From Pengzhenrongella sicca (lineage in GTDB: Bacteria > Actinomycetota > Actinomycetes > Actinomycetales > Cellulomonadaceae): a DNA stretch of 64,000 bases. The DNA is taken from NCBI RefSeq assembly GCF_017569225.1, contig NZ_CP071868.1, forward strand, positions 1-64,000, written 5' to 3'. Positions 38,621 through 51,829 of the stretch are shown here, piece after piece. How positions within the stretch are numbered: the first letter of the stretch is position 1; the number at the start of each line of letters is the position of its first letter. The position numbers and the translations under genes were made by a program. The notes beneath the pieces are model-generated. The model worked only from the letters and a program-made list of their open reading frames with translations. It was not told where the DNA came from and made no database searches.

Positions 38621-40261
38621 ATGAGCAGCGCACAGGTAGCCGCGACCCATCCGATCGATCGACGCCGCAGCGTCGGGGGCTGGATCGGTGACCGGTCCGT
38701 CCGAGCGAAGATCCTGGCGGTCGTGGGGCTGCTCGCCGTCGTCGCGGTCGCCACCGCGACCGTGGCCACCGTGTCGCTCCGGTCGGTCGAGTCCGACACC
38801 CAGCACCTCGCCGAGATCCAGCGCGGCTCGACGTACCTGCGAGGCCAGATCCACATCAAGCAGGTCGTGGCGCGGCAGATCGTCGGCAACATCGCGGGGC
38901 TGTCCACCGACGAGGCGAAGGACGAGTGGATCGTCAAGCAGACCGACAACGACGCCGGGATGCGGGAGAAGCTCGACGAGTTCGCCGCGAGCGAGGGCGG
39001 CGCACTGCCGAGCTGGCCGATCTTCCTCGAGCACTACAACGACTGGCTCGCTGCGCGGGACGCGACGATCGTCCCGGCCGCGCTCGCCAACAGCGAGGAG
39101 CACGGGTTCGAGGTGGAACTCACCGACGTCAGCGCGCCCCTGATCACGGCCTTCGTCGCGGACATGGATAGCCTCGAGGCCGAGATCACGGCGCTGTCGG
39201 ACGGCGTCGCCGACGAGGCCGAAGCGACGTCCCAGTCGGCCGTGCGCCTGCTGATCGGGTCGCTCGCCGCCGGGCTCGTCCTGTCGCTCGTGCTCGCTTT
39301 CGGGACCGCGAACGGGATCCGCAGCGGGCTGGACTCGGTCAAGCGGGCCCTAGAGGCCATGGCGCACGGAGACCTGAGCGTTCCCGCGGAGGTTCGTGGC
39401 CGGGACGAGGTCGGCCAGATCGCGGCCGCGCTCACCGTCGCCCAGGTTTCGCTGCGCGCCACTCTGACCGGGGTCGGCGAGACGGCACAGGCCGTCGCCG
39501 CGGCGGCGGAGGAGTTGTCCGCGGCGAACACGCAGGTGTCGGCAGGTTCGGAGGAGACCAGTGCCCAGGCCGGAGTCGTCGCCGCCGCCGCCGAGCAGGT
39601 CAGCCGGAACGTGCAGACCGTCGCGGCCGGCGCGGAGCAGATGGGCGCCTCGATCCGGGAGATCGCTCAGAACGCGAACCAGGCCGCCAAGGTCGCCGCC
39701 GAGGCGATCGGCGTCGTAGCGACAACGAACGACACCGTCGCGAAGCTTGGCGTCAGCAGCCAGGAGATCGGGAACGTGGTCAAGTCGATCACCTCGATCG
39801 CGGAGCAGACCAACCTGCTTGCGCTGAACGCGACGATCGAGGCCGCGCGGGCGGGGGAGGCGGGCAAGGGGTTCGCCGTCGTCGCCGGCGAGGTCAAGGA
39901 GCTCGCGCGCGAGACCGCCAAGGCCACCGAGGAGATCACCCGGCGGGTCGAGTCGATCCAGGTCGACACGACCGGGGCCGTCGCCGCGATCCGCGAGATC
40001 TCCGACGTCATCGCCGCGATCAACGACTACCAGCTGACGATCGCCTCGGCGGTCGAGGAGCAGACGGCGACCACGAACGAGATGTCCAGGTCCGTCACCG
40101 AGGCGGCGACCGGTTCGGGGGAGATCGCGGGCAACATCAGTGGCGTCGCGACCGGTGCGGCGGCGTCGAGCCAGGTGCTGGTTCAGATGGGCGCGTCGGT
40201 CGACGAGCTGGCCCGGATGTCGGCCGACCTGCACCTGCGGCTCGCGGCCTTCACCTACTGA
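38621..40261 (+). CDS. Methyl-accepting chemotaxis protein (copy 1)
   Basis: A 546-aa transmembrane chemoreceptor. ATG 38621 is preceded by AGGGAC. The order is membrane helix (about 25-50), four-helix-bundle-type sensor (about 50-205), second membrane helix (about 206-230), HAMP (about 230-285) and signalling domain. The tip sequence is [28 protein letters not shown]. No C-terminal CheR-binding pentapeptide is present. It is closely similar to the receptor at 44534-46168, including the sensor motif QIHIKQ. No other che gene is in the window. The ligand is unknown. Confidence 0.95.
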   Translation: MSSAQVAATHPIDRRRSVGGWIGDRSVRAKILAVVGLLAVVAVATATVATVSLRSVESDTQHLAEIQRGSTYLRGQIHIKQVVARQIVGNIAGLSTDEAKDEWIVKQTDNDAGMREKLDEFAASEGGALPSWPIFLEHYNDWLAARDATIVPAALANSEEHGFEVELTDVSAPLITAFVADMDSLEAEITALSDGVADEAEATSQSAVRLLIGSLAAGLVLSLVLAFGTANGIRSGLDSVKRALEAMAHGDLSVPAEVRGRDEVGQIAAALTVAQVSLRATLTGVGETAQAVAAAAEELSAANTQVSAGSEETSAQAGVVAAAAEQVSRNVQTVAAGAEQMGASIREIAQNANQAAKVAAEAIGVVATTNDTVAKLGVSSQEIGNVVKSITSIAEQTNLLALNATIEAARAGEAGKGFAVVAGEVKELARETAKATEEITRRVESIQVDTTGAVAAIREISDVIAAINDYQLTIASAVEEQTATTNEMSRSVTEAATGSGEIAGNISGVATGAAASSQVLVQMGASVDELARMSADLHLRLAAFTY

Positions 40262-40283
40262 GCGTCGCGACCGGCTGAAGCCC

Positions 40284-40313
40284 GCGCGCCTGGCGGAGAA
40301 CCGTCAGGCGCGC
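40284..40313. terminator. Bidirectional hairpin terminator
   Basis: A 13-pair stem (40284-40296 with 40301-40313, one G-U pair) capped by an AGAA tetraloop lies between the convergent chemoreceptor and NmrA-like genes. It overlaps the stop codon of the latter. There is no T tract. Confidence 0.7.
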
Positions 40314-41182
40314 AGGTGCTCCAACGCCTGCGGGTTGGCCTCGAGCCACTGCGGAAAGCTCTGCGCGTCGCGGGCGGTCAGCCGCGGCACGGTCGGCGAG
40401 ACCACTTCCAGGTCGCCGGCGCCGATCGCCGTGTAGGACGTGACCCACCCCTCGACCTCGTACGCGGGCGCGCCGTAGTGGGCGCGGGACGCGTACGCCT
40501 GGTCGACCGTCTCGGGCTCGTAGCGGATCTCCCGGCCCGTGGCCCGCGTGAGGTGCGCCGCGGCGTCGGCCATCGAGATCGGCTCCGGGCCGGTCACGTC
40601 GTACGCCCGGCCGTCGTGGACGTCCGCGCGCTCGTCGAGCAGCACGGCGGTCGCGACGTCGGCGACGTCGTCGTGCGCGACGCTCGCGACGCGACCCGTG
40701 CCCGCGGGGCCGCGGATGACGCCGTCGGCGCCGACGAGGTGCCCGAACATCGCGTGATAGAAGCTGTCGCGCAACAGCGTGAAGCGCACGCCGGTGCCCC
40801 GCAGGTGCTGCTCGGTGGCCCAGTGCTGGCGCCCGAGGGTGAACGTCGAGGTCGGCGACGCGCCCAGGAACGACGTGTAGACGATCCGAGTCACGCCGGC
40901 GTCGACGGCCGCGTCGATCGCCGCGACGTGCTGCTCGACCCGGTCGGCGGCCTCCCGGCCGGACACCAGGAAGAGGGTGTCGGCGCCGTCCAGCGCGGCG
41001 CGCATGCCGACGGCGTCGCTGTAGCCGCCGGCGACCGCGATCTCGGTTCCCGGCAGCGACGGTGCGCGGCTGGGATCGCGGACGATGAGGCGCTGGCGCG
41101 CGCCCTCGGCCGCGAGGCGCAGTGCGAGGCGGCCGCCGAGCAGGCCGGTGGAGCCGGTCACGGCGATGAGAGACGGTGTCAT
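40304..41182 (-). CDS. NmrA-like NAD(P)-binding SDR-family protein
   Basis: A 292-aa Rossmann-fold protein of the atypical SDR/NmrA group, related to quinone oxidoreductase QorB-like proteins. The N-terminus IAVTGSTGLLGGRLALRLA is the GxxGxxG cofactor motif. RQRLIVRDPSR supplies the NADP-type arginines and IVYTSFLGASP replaces the catalytic YxxxK region. ATG 41182 has no ribosome-binding site but a -10-like TACGTT ends six bases before it, so the mRNA is probably leaderless. It is divergent from the phosphatase gene. Confidence 0.85.
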   Translation of the reverse strand: MTPSLIAVTGSTGLLGGRLALRLAAEGARQRLIVRDPSRAPSLPGTEIAVAGGYSDAVGMRAALDGADTLFLVSGREAADRVEQHVAAIDAAVDAGVTRIVYTSFLGASPTSTFTLGRQHWATEQHLRGTGVRFTLLRDSFYHAMFGHLVGADGVIRGPAGTGRVASVAHDDVADVATAVLLDERADVHDGRAYDVTGPEPISMADAAAHLTRATGREIRYEPETVDQAYASRAHYGAPAYEVEGWVTSYTAIGAGDLEVVSPTVPRLTARDAQSFPQWLEANPQALEHLRA

Positions 41183-41239
41183 ACCGAAAACGTAGCCCGG
41201 GTCGGGCGAACCGGCTGCAAAGTCGGTCAGAATGGTCCG

Positions 41240-41758
41240 ATGGGCGCCCCGTACCGCGTGATGACCGTCTGCACCGGCAACATCTGCCGTTCGCCGATCG
41301 CCGAGGTCGTGCTCCGCGCCCGGTTCGATACGGCGGGCCTCGGCGACGTCGTGGTCGACTCGACCGGGATCAGCTCCGAGGAGCACGGCAACCCGATCGA
41401 CCCGCGCGCGGCCACCGCGCTCGCCGCGCACGGCTACGCGGTGCCGACCCGCGTCGCGCGGCAGGTGACCAGGTCCGACGTCGCCACGGCCGACCTCGTG
41501 CTCGCGATGACGTCGGAGCACGCCGCGGCGCTGCGGTCCCTCGCACGCGCCGACCCCGGAGCCGCGGGCCGGGTGCTGATGTACCGCTCGTTCGACCCCG
41601 ACGCGCCCCGGGTCGCCCCGGGCGGGCCCGAGCACCTGCTCGACATCGACGACCCGTGGTACGGGGACGCCGCCGACTTCGAGGACTGCGTCGGGCAGGT
41701 CGAAGCGGCCGCCGACGGGATCGTCGAGCACGTCCGGACGGCGCTGGCCGAGCGGTAG
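41240..41758 (+). CDS. Low-molecular-weight protein tyrosine phosphatase
   Basis: A 172-aa cytoplasmic phosphatase. The P-loop VCTGNICRSP near residue 10 has the catalytic Cys and Arg (CX5R), and the general acid lies in DIDDPWYGD near 140. ATG 41240 lacks a ribosome-binding site. A -10-like CAGAAT lies six bases upstream, consistent with leaderless transcription divergent from the NmrA-like gene. The substrate is unknown; no tyrosine kinase or capsule locus is nearby. Confidence 0.95.
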   Translation: MGAPYRVMTVCTGNICRSPIAEVVLRARFDTAGLGDVVVDSTGISSEEHGNPIDPRAATALAAHGYAVPTRVARQVTRSDVATADLVLAMTSEHAAALRSLARADPGAAGRVLMYRSFDPDAPRVAPGGPEHLLDIDDPWYGDAADFEDCVGQVEAAADGIVEHVRTALAER

Positions 41759-41765
41759 TCGGGCG

Positions 41766-42758
41766 TCAGAGCCAGTCGTTGCGGCGGAAGAGCCAGTGCA
41801 GCCCGACGCAGATCGAGGCGATGAGGCCGAGCACAGCGAAGTAGCCGTACCGCCACTGCAGCTCGGGCATGTTGTCGAAGTTCATGCCATAGATGCCCGC
41901 GATCGCCGTCGGCACGAGCGCGATCGCGGCCCAGGCCGAGATCTTGCGCATGTCCTCGTTCTGCCGGACCGACTGGCGGCTCTGCTCGACCGTGATCTGC
42001 GCGAGCTCGGCCTGCAGCACGTTGGTCAGCAGGTTGTCGTAGCCCTCGATCGCGTCCGACGCCTTCAGCACGTGGTCGTGCACGTCCCGGAAGTACTGCT
42101 GCGCCGACGCGCCGACCCACTCCACCTCGCCCGCGACCAGGCGCTGCAGCGGCATCGTCAGAGGCGCGACGGCGCGGCGAAACTCCAGCACCTCGCGCTT
42201 GAGCTTGTAGATGCGCTCGGCGTGCTCGCCGGACTCGCCGCCGAACACCTGCTCCTCGATCTCGTCGATGTCGACGCCGATCGCCTCGACCACCTCGAGG
42301 TAGCTGTCGACGGCGTGGTCGAGCGCCCGGTAGAGCACCCCCGCGGGTCCGTGGGCGAGCAGCTTCGAGTTGGTCAGGTACTCCTTGCGCACGACCGCCG
42401 GCACGTCCGAGACGCCGTGCCGGACCGTGATCACGAAGTGCTCGCCCAGGAAGATCGCGAGCTCGCTGATCTCGACGACCTCCTCGTGGTCGACGTACCG
42501 CACGGGCTTCACGACGGCGAACGTCACGTCCCCGTACCGCTCGAGCTTCGGGCGCTGGTGGGCCTGGATGGCGTCATCGACCGCCAGCGGCGGCAGGGCG
42601 AACGACTGCGCCAGGTCCGCGAACTCCGCCGCCGACGGCTCGAACAGCCCGATCCAGACGAAGCCGCCCGAGCTCTGGGCCTCGGCCAGCGCCTGCGCGA
42701 CGCTGGTGACGCCGAGTCGCCCGCGCCCCTCGATGTATAGCGCGCAGTCGACAATCAT
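41766..42758 (-). CDS. corA: CorA-family magnesium/cobalt transporter
   Basis: A 330-aa divalent cation channel. The N-terminal cytoplasmic alpha/beta domain and long helices (to about 265) precede two C-terminal membrane helices. The signature GMNFDNMPEL closes the first (GMN motif intact) and the tail is RRNDWL. It is convergent with the phosphatase gene, seven bases away. A -10-like TAGCCT lies six bases before the ATG, suggesting a leaderless mRNA. Confidence 0.96.
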   Translation of the reverse strand: MIVDCALYIEGRGRLGVTSVAQALAEAQSSGGFVWIGLFEPSAAEFADLAQSFALPPLAVDDAIQAHQRPKLERYGDVTFAVVKPVRYVDHEEVVEISELAIFLGEHFVITVRHGVSDVPAVVRKEYLTNSKLLAHGPAGVLYRALDHAVDSYLEVVEAIGVDIDEIEEQVFGGESGEHAERIYKLKREVLEFRRAVAPLTMPLQRLVAGEVEWVGASAQQYFRDVHDHVLKASDAIEGYDNLLTNVLQAELAQITVEQSRQSVRQNEDMRKISAWAAIALVPTAIAGIYGMNFDNMPELQWRYGYFAVLGLIASICVGLHWLFRRNDWL

Positions 42759-42820
42759 GCGCCGAGGCTACCGCCGGGTCCGAGGTTCGCCCGACGGCCA
42801 CGACGGACGAGGATGGGGTG

Positions 42821-44005
42821 ATGAAGGTCTCGCGCCGCGCCCACGTCCCGCCCTTTGCCGTGATGGAGATCCTGGCGGCCGCGAACGCGCGCCGGGCCGC
42901 GGGGGAGTCGGTGCTCAACCTCTGCGCCGGCGAGCCGTCGACCGGGGCCTCCGACGTCGTCCGCGACCTCGCCGCGCAGCTGTTGGCCTCGGGCGACCTC
43001 GGCTATACCGAGTCCCTCGGCGCGCCCGCACTGCGGCGTGCGATCGCCGGCCACTACCGCCGGTGGTACGACGTCGAGATCGACCCGCGGCGGGTCGCCG
43101 TCACGACCGGGTCCTCCGGCGGCTTCCTGCTGGCGTTCCTCGCGGCGTTCGACGCCGGCGACCGGGTCGCGCTCGCGCGGCCGGGGTATCCCGCGTACAA
43201 GAACATCCTCACCGCGCTGGGCTGCGAGGTCGTCGAGCTCGACTGCGGGCCGGCGACCCGGTACCAGCCGACCGTCGCGCAGCTCGAGGCCATCGACGGG
43301 CCGATCGACGGGCTGATGATCGCGAGCCCGGCCAACCCGACCGGGACGATGATCCGGGCGGGCGAGCTCGCCGCGCTCGTTGCCTGGTGCGCCGACCACG
43401 GCGTCCGCCTGATCAGCGACGAGATCTACCACGGCATCACCTACGGGTCGCAGGCGTCGGTCGGCGACGACGGCGCGGGCGCGGCGAGCGCGGCGCGGTA
43501 CCTAGACTCCGGCGTCGTCGTCGTGAGCTCGTTCTCGAAGTACTGGGCGATGACGGGGTGGCGGCTCGGGTGGCTGCTGCTGCCCGCGGACCTCGTGGCC
43601 CCGGTCGACGCGCTCGCGGGCAACGTCGCCCTGTGCCCGCCGGCGCTCGCGCAGCACGCCGGCGTCGCGGCCTTCAGCGCCGCCGGGTACGCGGCCGCCG
43701 AGGCGAACGTCGAGCGCTACGCCGCGTGCCGCGAGCTGCTGCTGGCGCGGCTGCCCGAGCTCGGGTGGACGCGGACCGCGCCGGCCGACGGCGCGTTCTA
43801 CCTGTACGCCGACATCTCCGCGTCGGGCCTGGACTCCGTCACGTGGTGCGCGCGCCTGCTCGACGAGGCGGGGGTCGCGCTCACGCCCGGGACCGACTTC
43901 GACGGCGTCGACGGCGCGTCCTGGGTGCGGCTCTCGTTCGCGTCCTCGGTCGAGGTGGTGCGCGAGGCGGTCGACCGCATCGTCCGCTGGCAGCAGACGC
44001 TCTGA
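42821..44005 (+). CDS. PLP-dependent aminotransferase, class I/II
   Basis: A 394-aa fold-type I aminotransferase. The PLP lysine lies in SSFSKYWAMTGWRLGW (near 240), with the upstream motifs NPTGT and SDEIYHGI and a C-terminal Arg in WVRLSFA. ATG 42821 follows GAGG; a GTG directly before it is possible. The sequence resembles aspartate/alanine-type and actinobacterial pyridoxal aminotransferases of uncertain substrate. It is divergent from corA. Confidence 0.88.
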   Translation: MKVSRRAHVPPFAVMEILAAANARRAAGESVLNLCAGEPSTGASDVVRDLAAQLLASGDLGYTESLGAPALRRAIAGHYRRWYDVEIDPRRVAVTTGSSGGFLLAFLAAFDAGDRVALARPGYPAYKNILTALGCEVVELDCGPATRYQPTVAQLEAIDGPIDGLMIASPANPTGTMIRAGELAALVAWCADHGVRLISDEIYHGITYGSQASVGDDGAGAASAARYLDSGVVVVSSFSKYWAMTGWRLGWLLLPADLVAPVDALAGNVALCPPALAQHAGVAAFSAAGYAAAEANVERYAACRELLLARLPELGWTRTAPADGAFYLYADISASGLDSVTWCARLLDEAGVALTPGTDFDGVDGASWVRLSFASSVEVVREAVDRIVRWQQTL

Positions 44006-44110
44006 GCCCGGCGCGTCGCGCCGGCGCCTGGCACCGATGGGGGCGGTTGCGCGTTGGAGGGGGGACAGGCTGGGCACCGCGCCCGGCCCTGAGCACAAGG
44101 GGTCGTCAGC

Positions 44111-44533
44111 ATGAAGTGTCCCGTGGACGCCGAGGTCGACCTGGTGATGTCCGAGCGGCAGGGCGTCGAGATCGACTACTGCCCGACGTGCCGCGGCGTG
44201 TGGCTCGACCGCGGCGAGCTCGACAAGATCCTCGATCGGGCCGCGACCGTCGGCGCCCCCGCGGTGGCCGCTCCCGTGGTCGAGGTACCCGCCCCGCGCA
44301 CGAGCGCCGCGCCCCTGCCGTACGGCGACGATCCCCGCCGCGATCCCGCCTACGGCGACTCTCGGCCGGACCGGCGGTACGACCAGCCGCGCGACGACGA
44401 CCGACGCCCGGATCCGCGGTACGACCCCCGGTACCGCGATGACCGCGACCGCGACCGCGACGACCGCGGGCGCCCTGGCTACAAGAAGAAGCGCAAGGAG
44501 TCCTGGCTCGGCGACATCCTCGACTTCGGCTGA
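44111..44533 (+). CDS. TFIIB-type zinc-ribbon domain protein
   Basis: A 140-aa protein. The N-terminal zinc-binding domain (about 1-45) has MKCPVDAEVDL and DYCPTCRGVWLDRGELDKI. The first half-site shows only one Cys with Asp where a second Cys is often found. The remainder is Arg/Asp-rich and low-complexity (RDDRDRDRDDRGR) and ends with KKKRKESWLGDILDFG. Such proteins occur in many bacteria without a known role. Its stop directly abuts the stop of the convergent chemoreceptor. Confidence 0.85.
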   Translation: MKCPVDAEVDLVMSERQGVEIDYCPTCRGVWLDRGELDKILDRAATVGAPAVAAPVVEVPAPRTSAAPLPYGDDPRRDPAYGDSRPDRRYDQPRDDDRRPDPRYDPRYRDDRDRDRDDRGRPGYKKKRKESWLGDILDFG

Positions 44534-46168
44534 TCAGTACACGAAGGCCGCGAGGCGCTCGCGCAGGTCGGCCGACATTCGGGCGAGCTCGTCGACGGAT
44601 CCGCCCATCTGCGCGAGCACCTCGCTCGAGCTGGCCGCACCCGAGGCGACCCCGGCGATGTTGCCGGCGATCTCGCCCGACCCCGTCGCCGCCTCGGTGA
44701 CCGACCGCGACATCTCGTTCGTCGTGGCGGTCTGCTCCTCGACGGCGCTCGCGATCGTCAGCTGGTAGTCGTTGATGGCCGCAATGATCTCGCTGATCTC
44801 GCCCATCATCACGACGGCCCCGCTGGTGTCGACCTGGATCGCCTCGACGCGGCGGGTGATCTCCTCGGTCGCCTGCGCCGTCTCGCGGGCGAGCTCCTTG
44901 ACCTCCCCGGCGACGACGGCGAACCCCTTGCCCGCCTCGCCGGCGCGCGCCGCCTCGATCGTCGCGTTCAGCGCGAGCAGGTTGGTCTGCTCGGCGATCG
45001 ACTTGATCGTCTTGACGACGTGACCGATCTCCTGGCTGCTCGTGCCGAGCTGCGTGACGGTGCTGTTCGTGGCGGCGACGACGCCGGTGGCCTTGGTCGC
45101 GACCTTCGCGGCGTCGTTGGCGTTCTGGGCGATCTCCCGGATCGAGGCCCCCATCTGCTCCGCGCCGGCGGCGACCGTCTGCACGTCGCGCGACACCTGC
45201 TGCGCCGCCGCGGCGACCACACCCGCCTGCGCGCTGGTCTCCTCGGAGCCCGCCGCCACCTGCGTGTTCGCGGCCGACAGCTGCTCAGCGGCCGCGGCCA
45301 CGGTCTGCGCGGTCTCACCCACCCCGGTCAGGGTCGCGCGCAGCGACGCCTGCGCCAGCGCGAGCGACCGGGCCATCTCGCCGATCTCGTCCCGGCTCGT
45401 CACGCTCGCGCGCACCGTCAGGTCCCCGCCCGCCATCGCGTCGAGCGCGGAGCGGACCCGCTCCACGCCGCGCCGGATGGCCTGCGCCGTCAGGAAGCCC
45501 AGCGTGACCGCGACGACGAGCCCGGTCGAGAGCGCGATCAGAAGCACCTGCGTGGCCTCCGTCGACTTTGCCGCCGCGTTGTTCGAGATCTCTTCGGCCA
45601 TCTCGATCAGGGCCGCATCGAGCTCGTCGAGGTTCGCCGCGTACGCGGTGGTGAGGGGCACGCTGACGTCGTTGAGCAGGTCTTCGTAGTCGCCCGTAGC
45701 CGGATTGGTCAGCGCCGCCGGCACGATCTGCGCGTCGCGGGCAGTGATCCACGCCGCGTAGTTTGTTCGAAACTCTGCCCAGGACGGCAGCTCAGCGCCC
45801 TCCGTCGCGGCGAACTCGTCGAACTTCTCCTGCAGTCCGGCGTCGTTGTCGGTCTGCTTCTGCAGCCAAGCCTCCTGCGCTTCGGGTGTGTGCACCGCCG
45901 CGAGGTTGCCCACGATCATCCGGGCAGACATCTGCTTGATGTGGATCTGGCTCCGCAGGAACGCGGGGCCGCTCTGGATCGAGGCCAGGTGCGCGGTATC
46001 GGCGGCGACGGCCCGCATCGCGGAGATCGCGAGTGCCCCGGTGCCGGCCGCAACCACGGCGAGCAGGCCGACCACGGCCAGGATCTTGGTGCGGACCGAT
46101 CGGTCGCCGACGAGCGCGAACGCGCCCCGACGAGGCAGCGGGGACGATGCAGCGGACTCAGAGCTCAT
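44534..46168 (-). CDS. Methyl-accepting chemotaxis protein (copy 2)
   Basis: A 544-aa chemoreceptor, paralogous to the one at 38621-40261. ATG 46168 follows AGGAAA. It has the same architecture: membrane helix, four-helix-bundle sensor with SQIHIKQ and [21 protein letters not shown], second helix, HAMP and an MA domain that is nearly identical to copy 1. It ends LAAFVY with no pentapeptide. The two sensors share a skeleton but differ in detail, so ligands may be related. It is divergent from the glycine cleavage operon. Confidence 0.95.
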   Translation of the reverse strand: MSSESAASSPLPRRGAFALVGDRSVRTKILAVVGLLAVVAAGTGALAISAMRAVAADTAHLASIQSGPAFLRSQIHIKQMSARMIVGNLAAVHTPEAQEAWLQKQTDNDAGLQEKFDEFAATEGAELPSWAEFRTNYAAWITARDAQIVPAALTNPATGDYEDLLNDVSVPLTTAYAANLDELDAALIEMAEEISNNAAAKSTEATQVLLIALSTGLVVAVTLGFLTAQAIRRGVERVRSALDAMAGGDLTVRASVTSRDEIGEMARSLALAQASLRATLTGVGETAQTVAAAAEQLSAANTQVAAGSEETSAQAGVVAAAAQQVSRDVQTVAAGAEQMGASIREIAQNANDAAKVATKATGVVAATNSTVTQLGTSSQEIGHVVKTIKSIAEQTNLLALNATIEAARAGEAGKGFAVVAGEVKELARETAQATEEITRRVEAIQVDTSGAVVMMGEISEIIAAINDYQLTIASAVEEQTATTNEMSRSVTEAATGSGEIAGNIAGVASGAASSSEVLAQMGGSVDELARMSADLRERLAAFVY

Positions 46169-46410
46169 TGCGGATTTCCTACTTCACGTCGATCGGAACG
46201 GTTGAGGGATATCGCTCCACCCATCGACCGGGCTGCGCACGAAACCACCGGTCGCCGACGTGGTCCGGGTCACAGGCGCGGGAGCGGGCGGCGGACGACG
46301 CGCAGTCCGAGGCCTCCACCTGCGCGGTCGCGAACGGGGTACGGATCGGGCCGGAGAGCCCGTACGCTGGCTCCTGTTCCACAACCACATACGAATACGT
46401 GCTGCTCGAG

Positions 46411-46672
46411 CTGCGGCGGGAGAGTCCTCCCGCGCGTCGTCGGACGATCGCTCGCCGATCCCGACGGCATCGGCGAGGCGCCGAAGGAGCAACCCTCCCC
46501 GGGAATCTCTCAGGCCCCCGTACCGCCGTGGCAAGGCAACTCTGGAAAGCGGCCCCGCACCCAGCGCGGCCCACCGACGGTGCAAGCCGGCGCGCCCCGA
46601 GCCTCGACACGAGGCACTGGCGGACCGGCAAAACTCTCAGGTCGATGGCTGTGCGCCGTCCGATGACAGAGC
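46411..46672 (+). promoter_or_regulatory. Tandem glycine riboswitch
   Basis: Two glycine aptamers in series precede gcvP. Aptamer 1 shows GGGAGAGTCC (46418-46427), GCGCCGAAGGAGCAA (about 46478-46492) and ATCTCTCAGGC (about 46505-46515). Aptamer 2 shows ACTCTGGAAAG (about 46540), CCGACGGTGCAAGCC (about 46574-46588), AAACTCTCAGGT (46631-46642) and the typical end ATGACAGAG (46663-46671). The class is known to activate glycine cleavage genes when glycine is high. The 3' end lies about 55 bases before gcvP; no clear terminator is seen, so control of translation or premature termination is undecided. Confidence 0.92.
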
Positions 46673-46727
46673 GGGGAGGCCACCCGTCGCTTTCCGGCGC
46701 CCGCCGGACGTACATCGGAGCCGCACC

Positions 46728-49694
<2,967 letters not shown>

Positions 49695-49738
49695 GCTCCC
49701 CGACCCGTCCGCCGCGCCCCACCGAAAGCGAGCCGTCA

Positions 49739-50923
49739 ATGACCGACGTCCCCGACCTGCAGAGTCAGTCAGACCAGCAGAGTCAGTCGGATCGGCACAG
49801 CCCTCTGCACGCCGAGCACCTCGCGCTCGACGCGGTGATGGTGCCGTTCGCCGGCTGGCTCATGCCGCTGCGCTACTCGAGCGACCTCGCCGAGCACAGG
49901 TGCGTCCGCCGCGCAGCCGGGATCTTCGACCTCTCGCACATGGGCGAGCTCCGGGTCGAGGGCGCCCAGGCGGGCGCGGCACTCGACTACGCGCTCGTCG
50001 GCAACCTCACGGCGGTGCCCGTCGGCAAGGCGCGATACACGATGATCTGCGCGGCCGACGGCGGCGTCATCGACGACCTGGTCGTGTACCGGACCGGCGC
50101 GCAGGCCTACCTCGTCGTCGCGAACGCGTCGAACGCCGAGGTCGTGTTCGCAGAGCTGCTCGCGCGCGCGGCGGGCTTCGAGGCGAGCGTCACGGACGAG
50201 TCCGCGCAGACCGCGCTGATCGCCGTCCAGGGCCCGCACGCGCAGCGCATCGTGACCGCCGTGACCGCGGCCGGCGACGTCGACGCCGTCGCGAACCTGA
50301 AGTACTACACGGGGCTGCCCGCCACGGTCGCCGGGGTCGAGGCGCTCGTGGCCCGCACCGGCTACACCGGCGAGGACGGCTTCGAGCTCTTCGTGCCGGC
50401 GGCCCGGGCCGCCGAGCTGTGGCGCGCGTTGCTCGCCGCCGGCGAGCCGGCCGGCCTCGTGCCCGCCGGCCTCTCGGCGCGCGACAGCCTCCGGCTCGAG
50501 GCGGGCATGCCCCTGTACGGCAACGAGCTCGACCGGACGACGACGCCGTTCGAGGCGGGCCTGGGTCGGGTCGTCAAGCTCGACAAGGTCGACGCCGACG
50601 GCGCACCGCTCGCCTTCGTGGGCCGCGGCCCGCTCGCGGCGCGCAGGTCGTCCCCACCGGCGCGCGTCCTGGTCGGGCTCGAGGGCCTCGGCAGGCGCGC
50701 CGCCCGGCACGGCTTCGCGGTGCTCGCCGGGGTGGAGAAGGCGGACGTCGTCGTCGGCCACGTCACCTCGGGCGCGCCGTCGCCGTCGCTCGGCCATCCG
50801 ATCGCGATGGCGTACGTGACCCCCGAGCTCAGCGCCGCGGGCACGCTCCTCGCCGTGGACGTGCGGGGCCGGGCCGAGCCGGTGCGCGTCGTGGCGTTGC
50901 CGTTCTACCGTCGTCCCCAGTAG
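49739..50923 (+). CDS. gcvT: Aminomethyltransferase, T protein
   Basis: Transfers the methylene group from lipoyl-GcvH to tetrahydrofolate and releases ammonia. The 394-aa product starts at ATG 49739, 44 bases after gcvP. A hydrophilic N-terminal extension contains a duplicated QSQSD segment, encoded by an 11-base direct repeat (49760-49770 and 49778-49788). The catalytic domain has [26 protein letters not shown], the [13 protein letters not shown] signature and [21 protein letters not shown]. It yields 5,10-methylene-THF, the precursor used by MetF. Confidence 0.97.
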   Translation: MTDVPDLQSQSDQQSQSDRHSPLHAEHLALDAVMVPFAGWLMPLRYSSDLAEHRCVRRAAGIFDLSHMGELRVEGAQAGAALDYALVGNLTAVPVGKARYTMICAADGGVIDDLVVYRTGAQAYLVVANASNAEVVFAELLARAAGFEASVTDESAQTALIAVQGPHAQRIVTAVTAAGDVDAVANLKYYTGLPATVAGVEALVARTGYTGEDGFELFVPAARAAELWRALLAAGEPAGLVPAGLSARDSLRLEAGMPLYGNELDRTTTPFEAGLGRVVKLDKVDADGAPLAFVGRGPLAARRSSPPARVLVGLEGLGRRAARHGFAVLAGVEKADVVVGHVTSGAPSPSLGHPIAMAYVTPELSAAGTLLAVDVRGRAEPVRVVALPFYRRPQ

Positions 50924-50984
50924 TCGCACCCGACTCGCCCCGCATCCGCACAGCCCGCCCCGCACCGCATCAGAGGAGACCCGC

Positions 50985-51356
50985 GTGAGCACCTTCCCCG
51001 CCGACCTGTCCTACACCGCCGAGCACGAGTGGCTCGCGCAGGGCGACCCGGTCGCGTTCGGCATCACGGACACGGCGTCGGAAGCCCTGGGCGACATCGT
51101 CTACCTCGAGCTGCCCGCCGTCGGCGACGAGATCGTCGCGGGCGCCGTGTGCGGAGAGATCGAGTCGACCAAGTCCGTGTCCGAACTGTTCTCGCCCGTG
51201 AGCGGCACCGTCGTCGAGGTCAACCAGGCAGCGGTGGACGATCCGTCACTGGTCAACTCCGACCCGTACGGCGCCGGCTGGCTCCTCAAGGCGACCGTGA
51301 CGGCCACCGGCCCGCTGCTGAGCGCCGCCGAGTATCAGGTACTGACTGCTGGCTAG
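50985..51356 (+). CDS. gcvH: Glycine cleavage system H protein
   Basis: A 123-aa lipoylated carrier that shuttles the aminomethyl group between P, T and L proteins. GTG 50985 follows GAGGAG. The lipoylation lysine is in [15 protein letters not shown] near residue 64, and the N-terminus YTAEHEWL is typical. It is the last gene of the operon; the L protein is not in the window. Confidence 0.97.
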   Translation: MSTFPADLSYTAEHEWLAQGDPVAFGITDTASEALGDIVYLELPAVGDEIVAGAVCGEIESTKSVSELFSPVSGTVVEVNQAAVDDPSLVNSDPYGAGWLLKATVTATGPLLSAAEYQVLTAG

Positions 51357-51586
51357 CCTGTTCGGGTGATGTGGCCGAAATAACATTGAACGCTCTAGCA
51401 GTGCTGTGACCTGCATAGATGCGTCGAAGTCGACCCATCTGGTCCCCTCCTGTGCGCAGGTGAAGGAGTTCACCGGGGAAGTTCGCGTCATAGCCTCGCC
51501 GCCTTGACGTCTCACATGGTGTCAGGCAACCGCGGCGTAATCGCCAAGTCGTTGGCGGGGCTACCGTGATCATCCGGAGGTATGGC

Positions 51587-51829
51587 ATGAGCACTCTCGA
51601 ACTGGTCAGGAACACCGACACCGCGACGACGCTCGTCGAGCCGCTCACCCGGCGGGAGCTCGTCGTTCTCGGGCACCTCTCGGACGACGTCACCCTCGAA
51701 GAGATCGCCTCGACCCTGTTCGTCACCCGCAACACGGTGAAGTCACAGGTTCGCAGCCTCTACCGCAAGATCGGCGTCTCGTCGCGAGCCGACGCCGTCG
51801 CCTGGGCACAGACCGTCGGTCTGCGCTGA
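51587..51829 (+). CDS. Orphan LuxR-type DNA-binding protein
   Basis: An 80-aa protein made up almost only of a GerE/LuxR helix-turn-helix (about 22-80; LTRRELVVLGHLSDDVTLEEIASTLFVTRNTVKSQVRSLYRKIGVSSRADAVAWA). ATG 51587 is chosen because GGAGG (51576-51580) lies six bases upstream. There is no receiver or ligand domain. The preceding 230-base gap after gcvH is AT-richer than its surroundings and contains no gene I can support. Whether it is an intact stand-alone regulator or a truncated response regulator is open; the clean start argues for the former. Confidence 0.85.
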   Translation: MSTLELVRNTDTATTLVEPLTRRELVVLGHLSDDVTLEEIASTLFVTRNTVKSQVRSLYRKIGVSSRADAVAWAQTVGLR

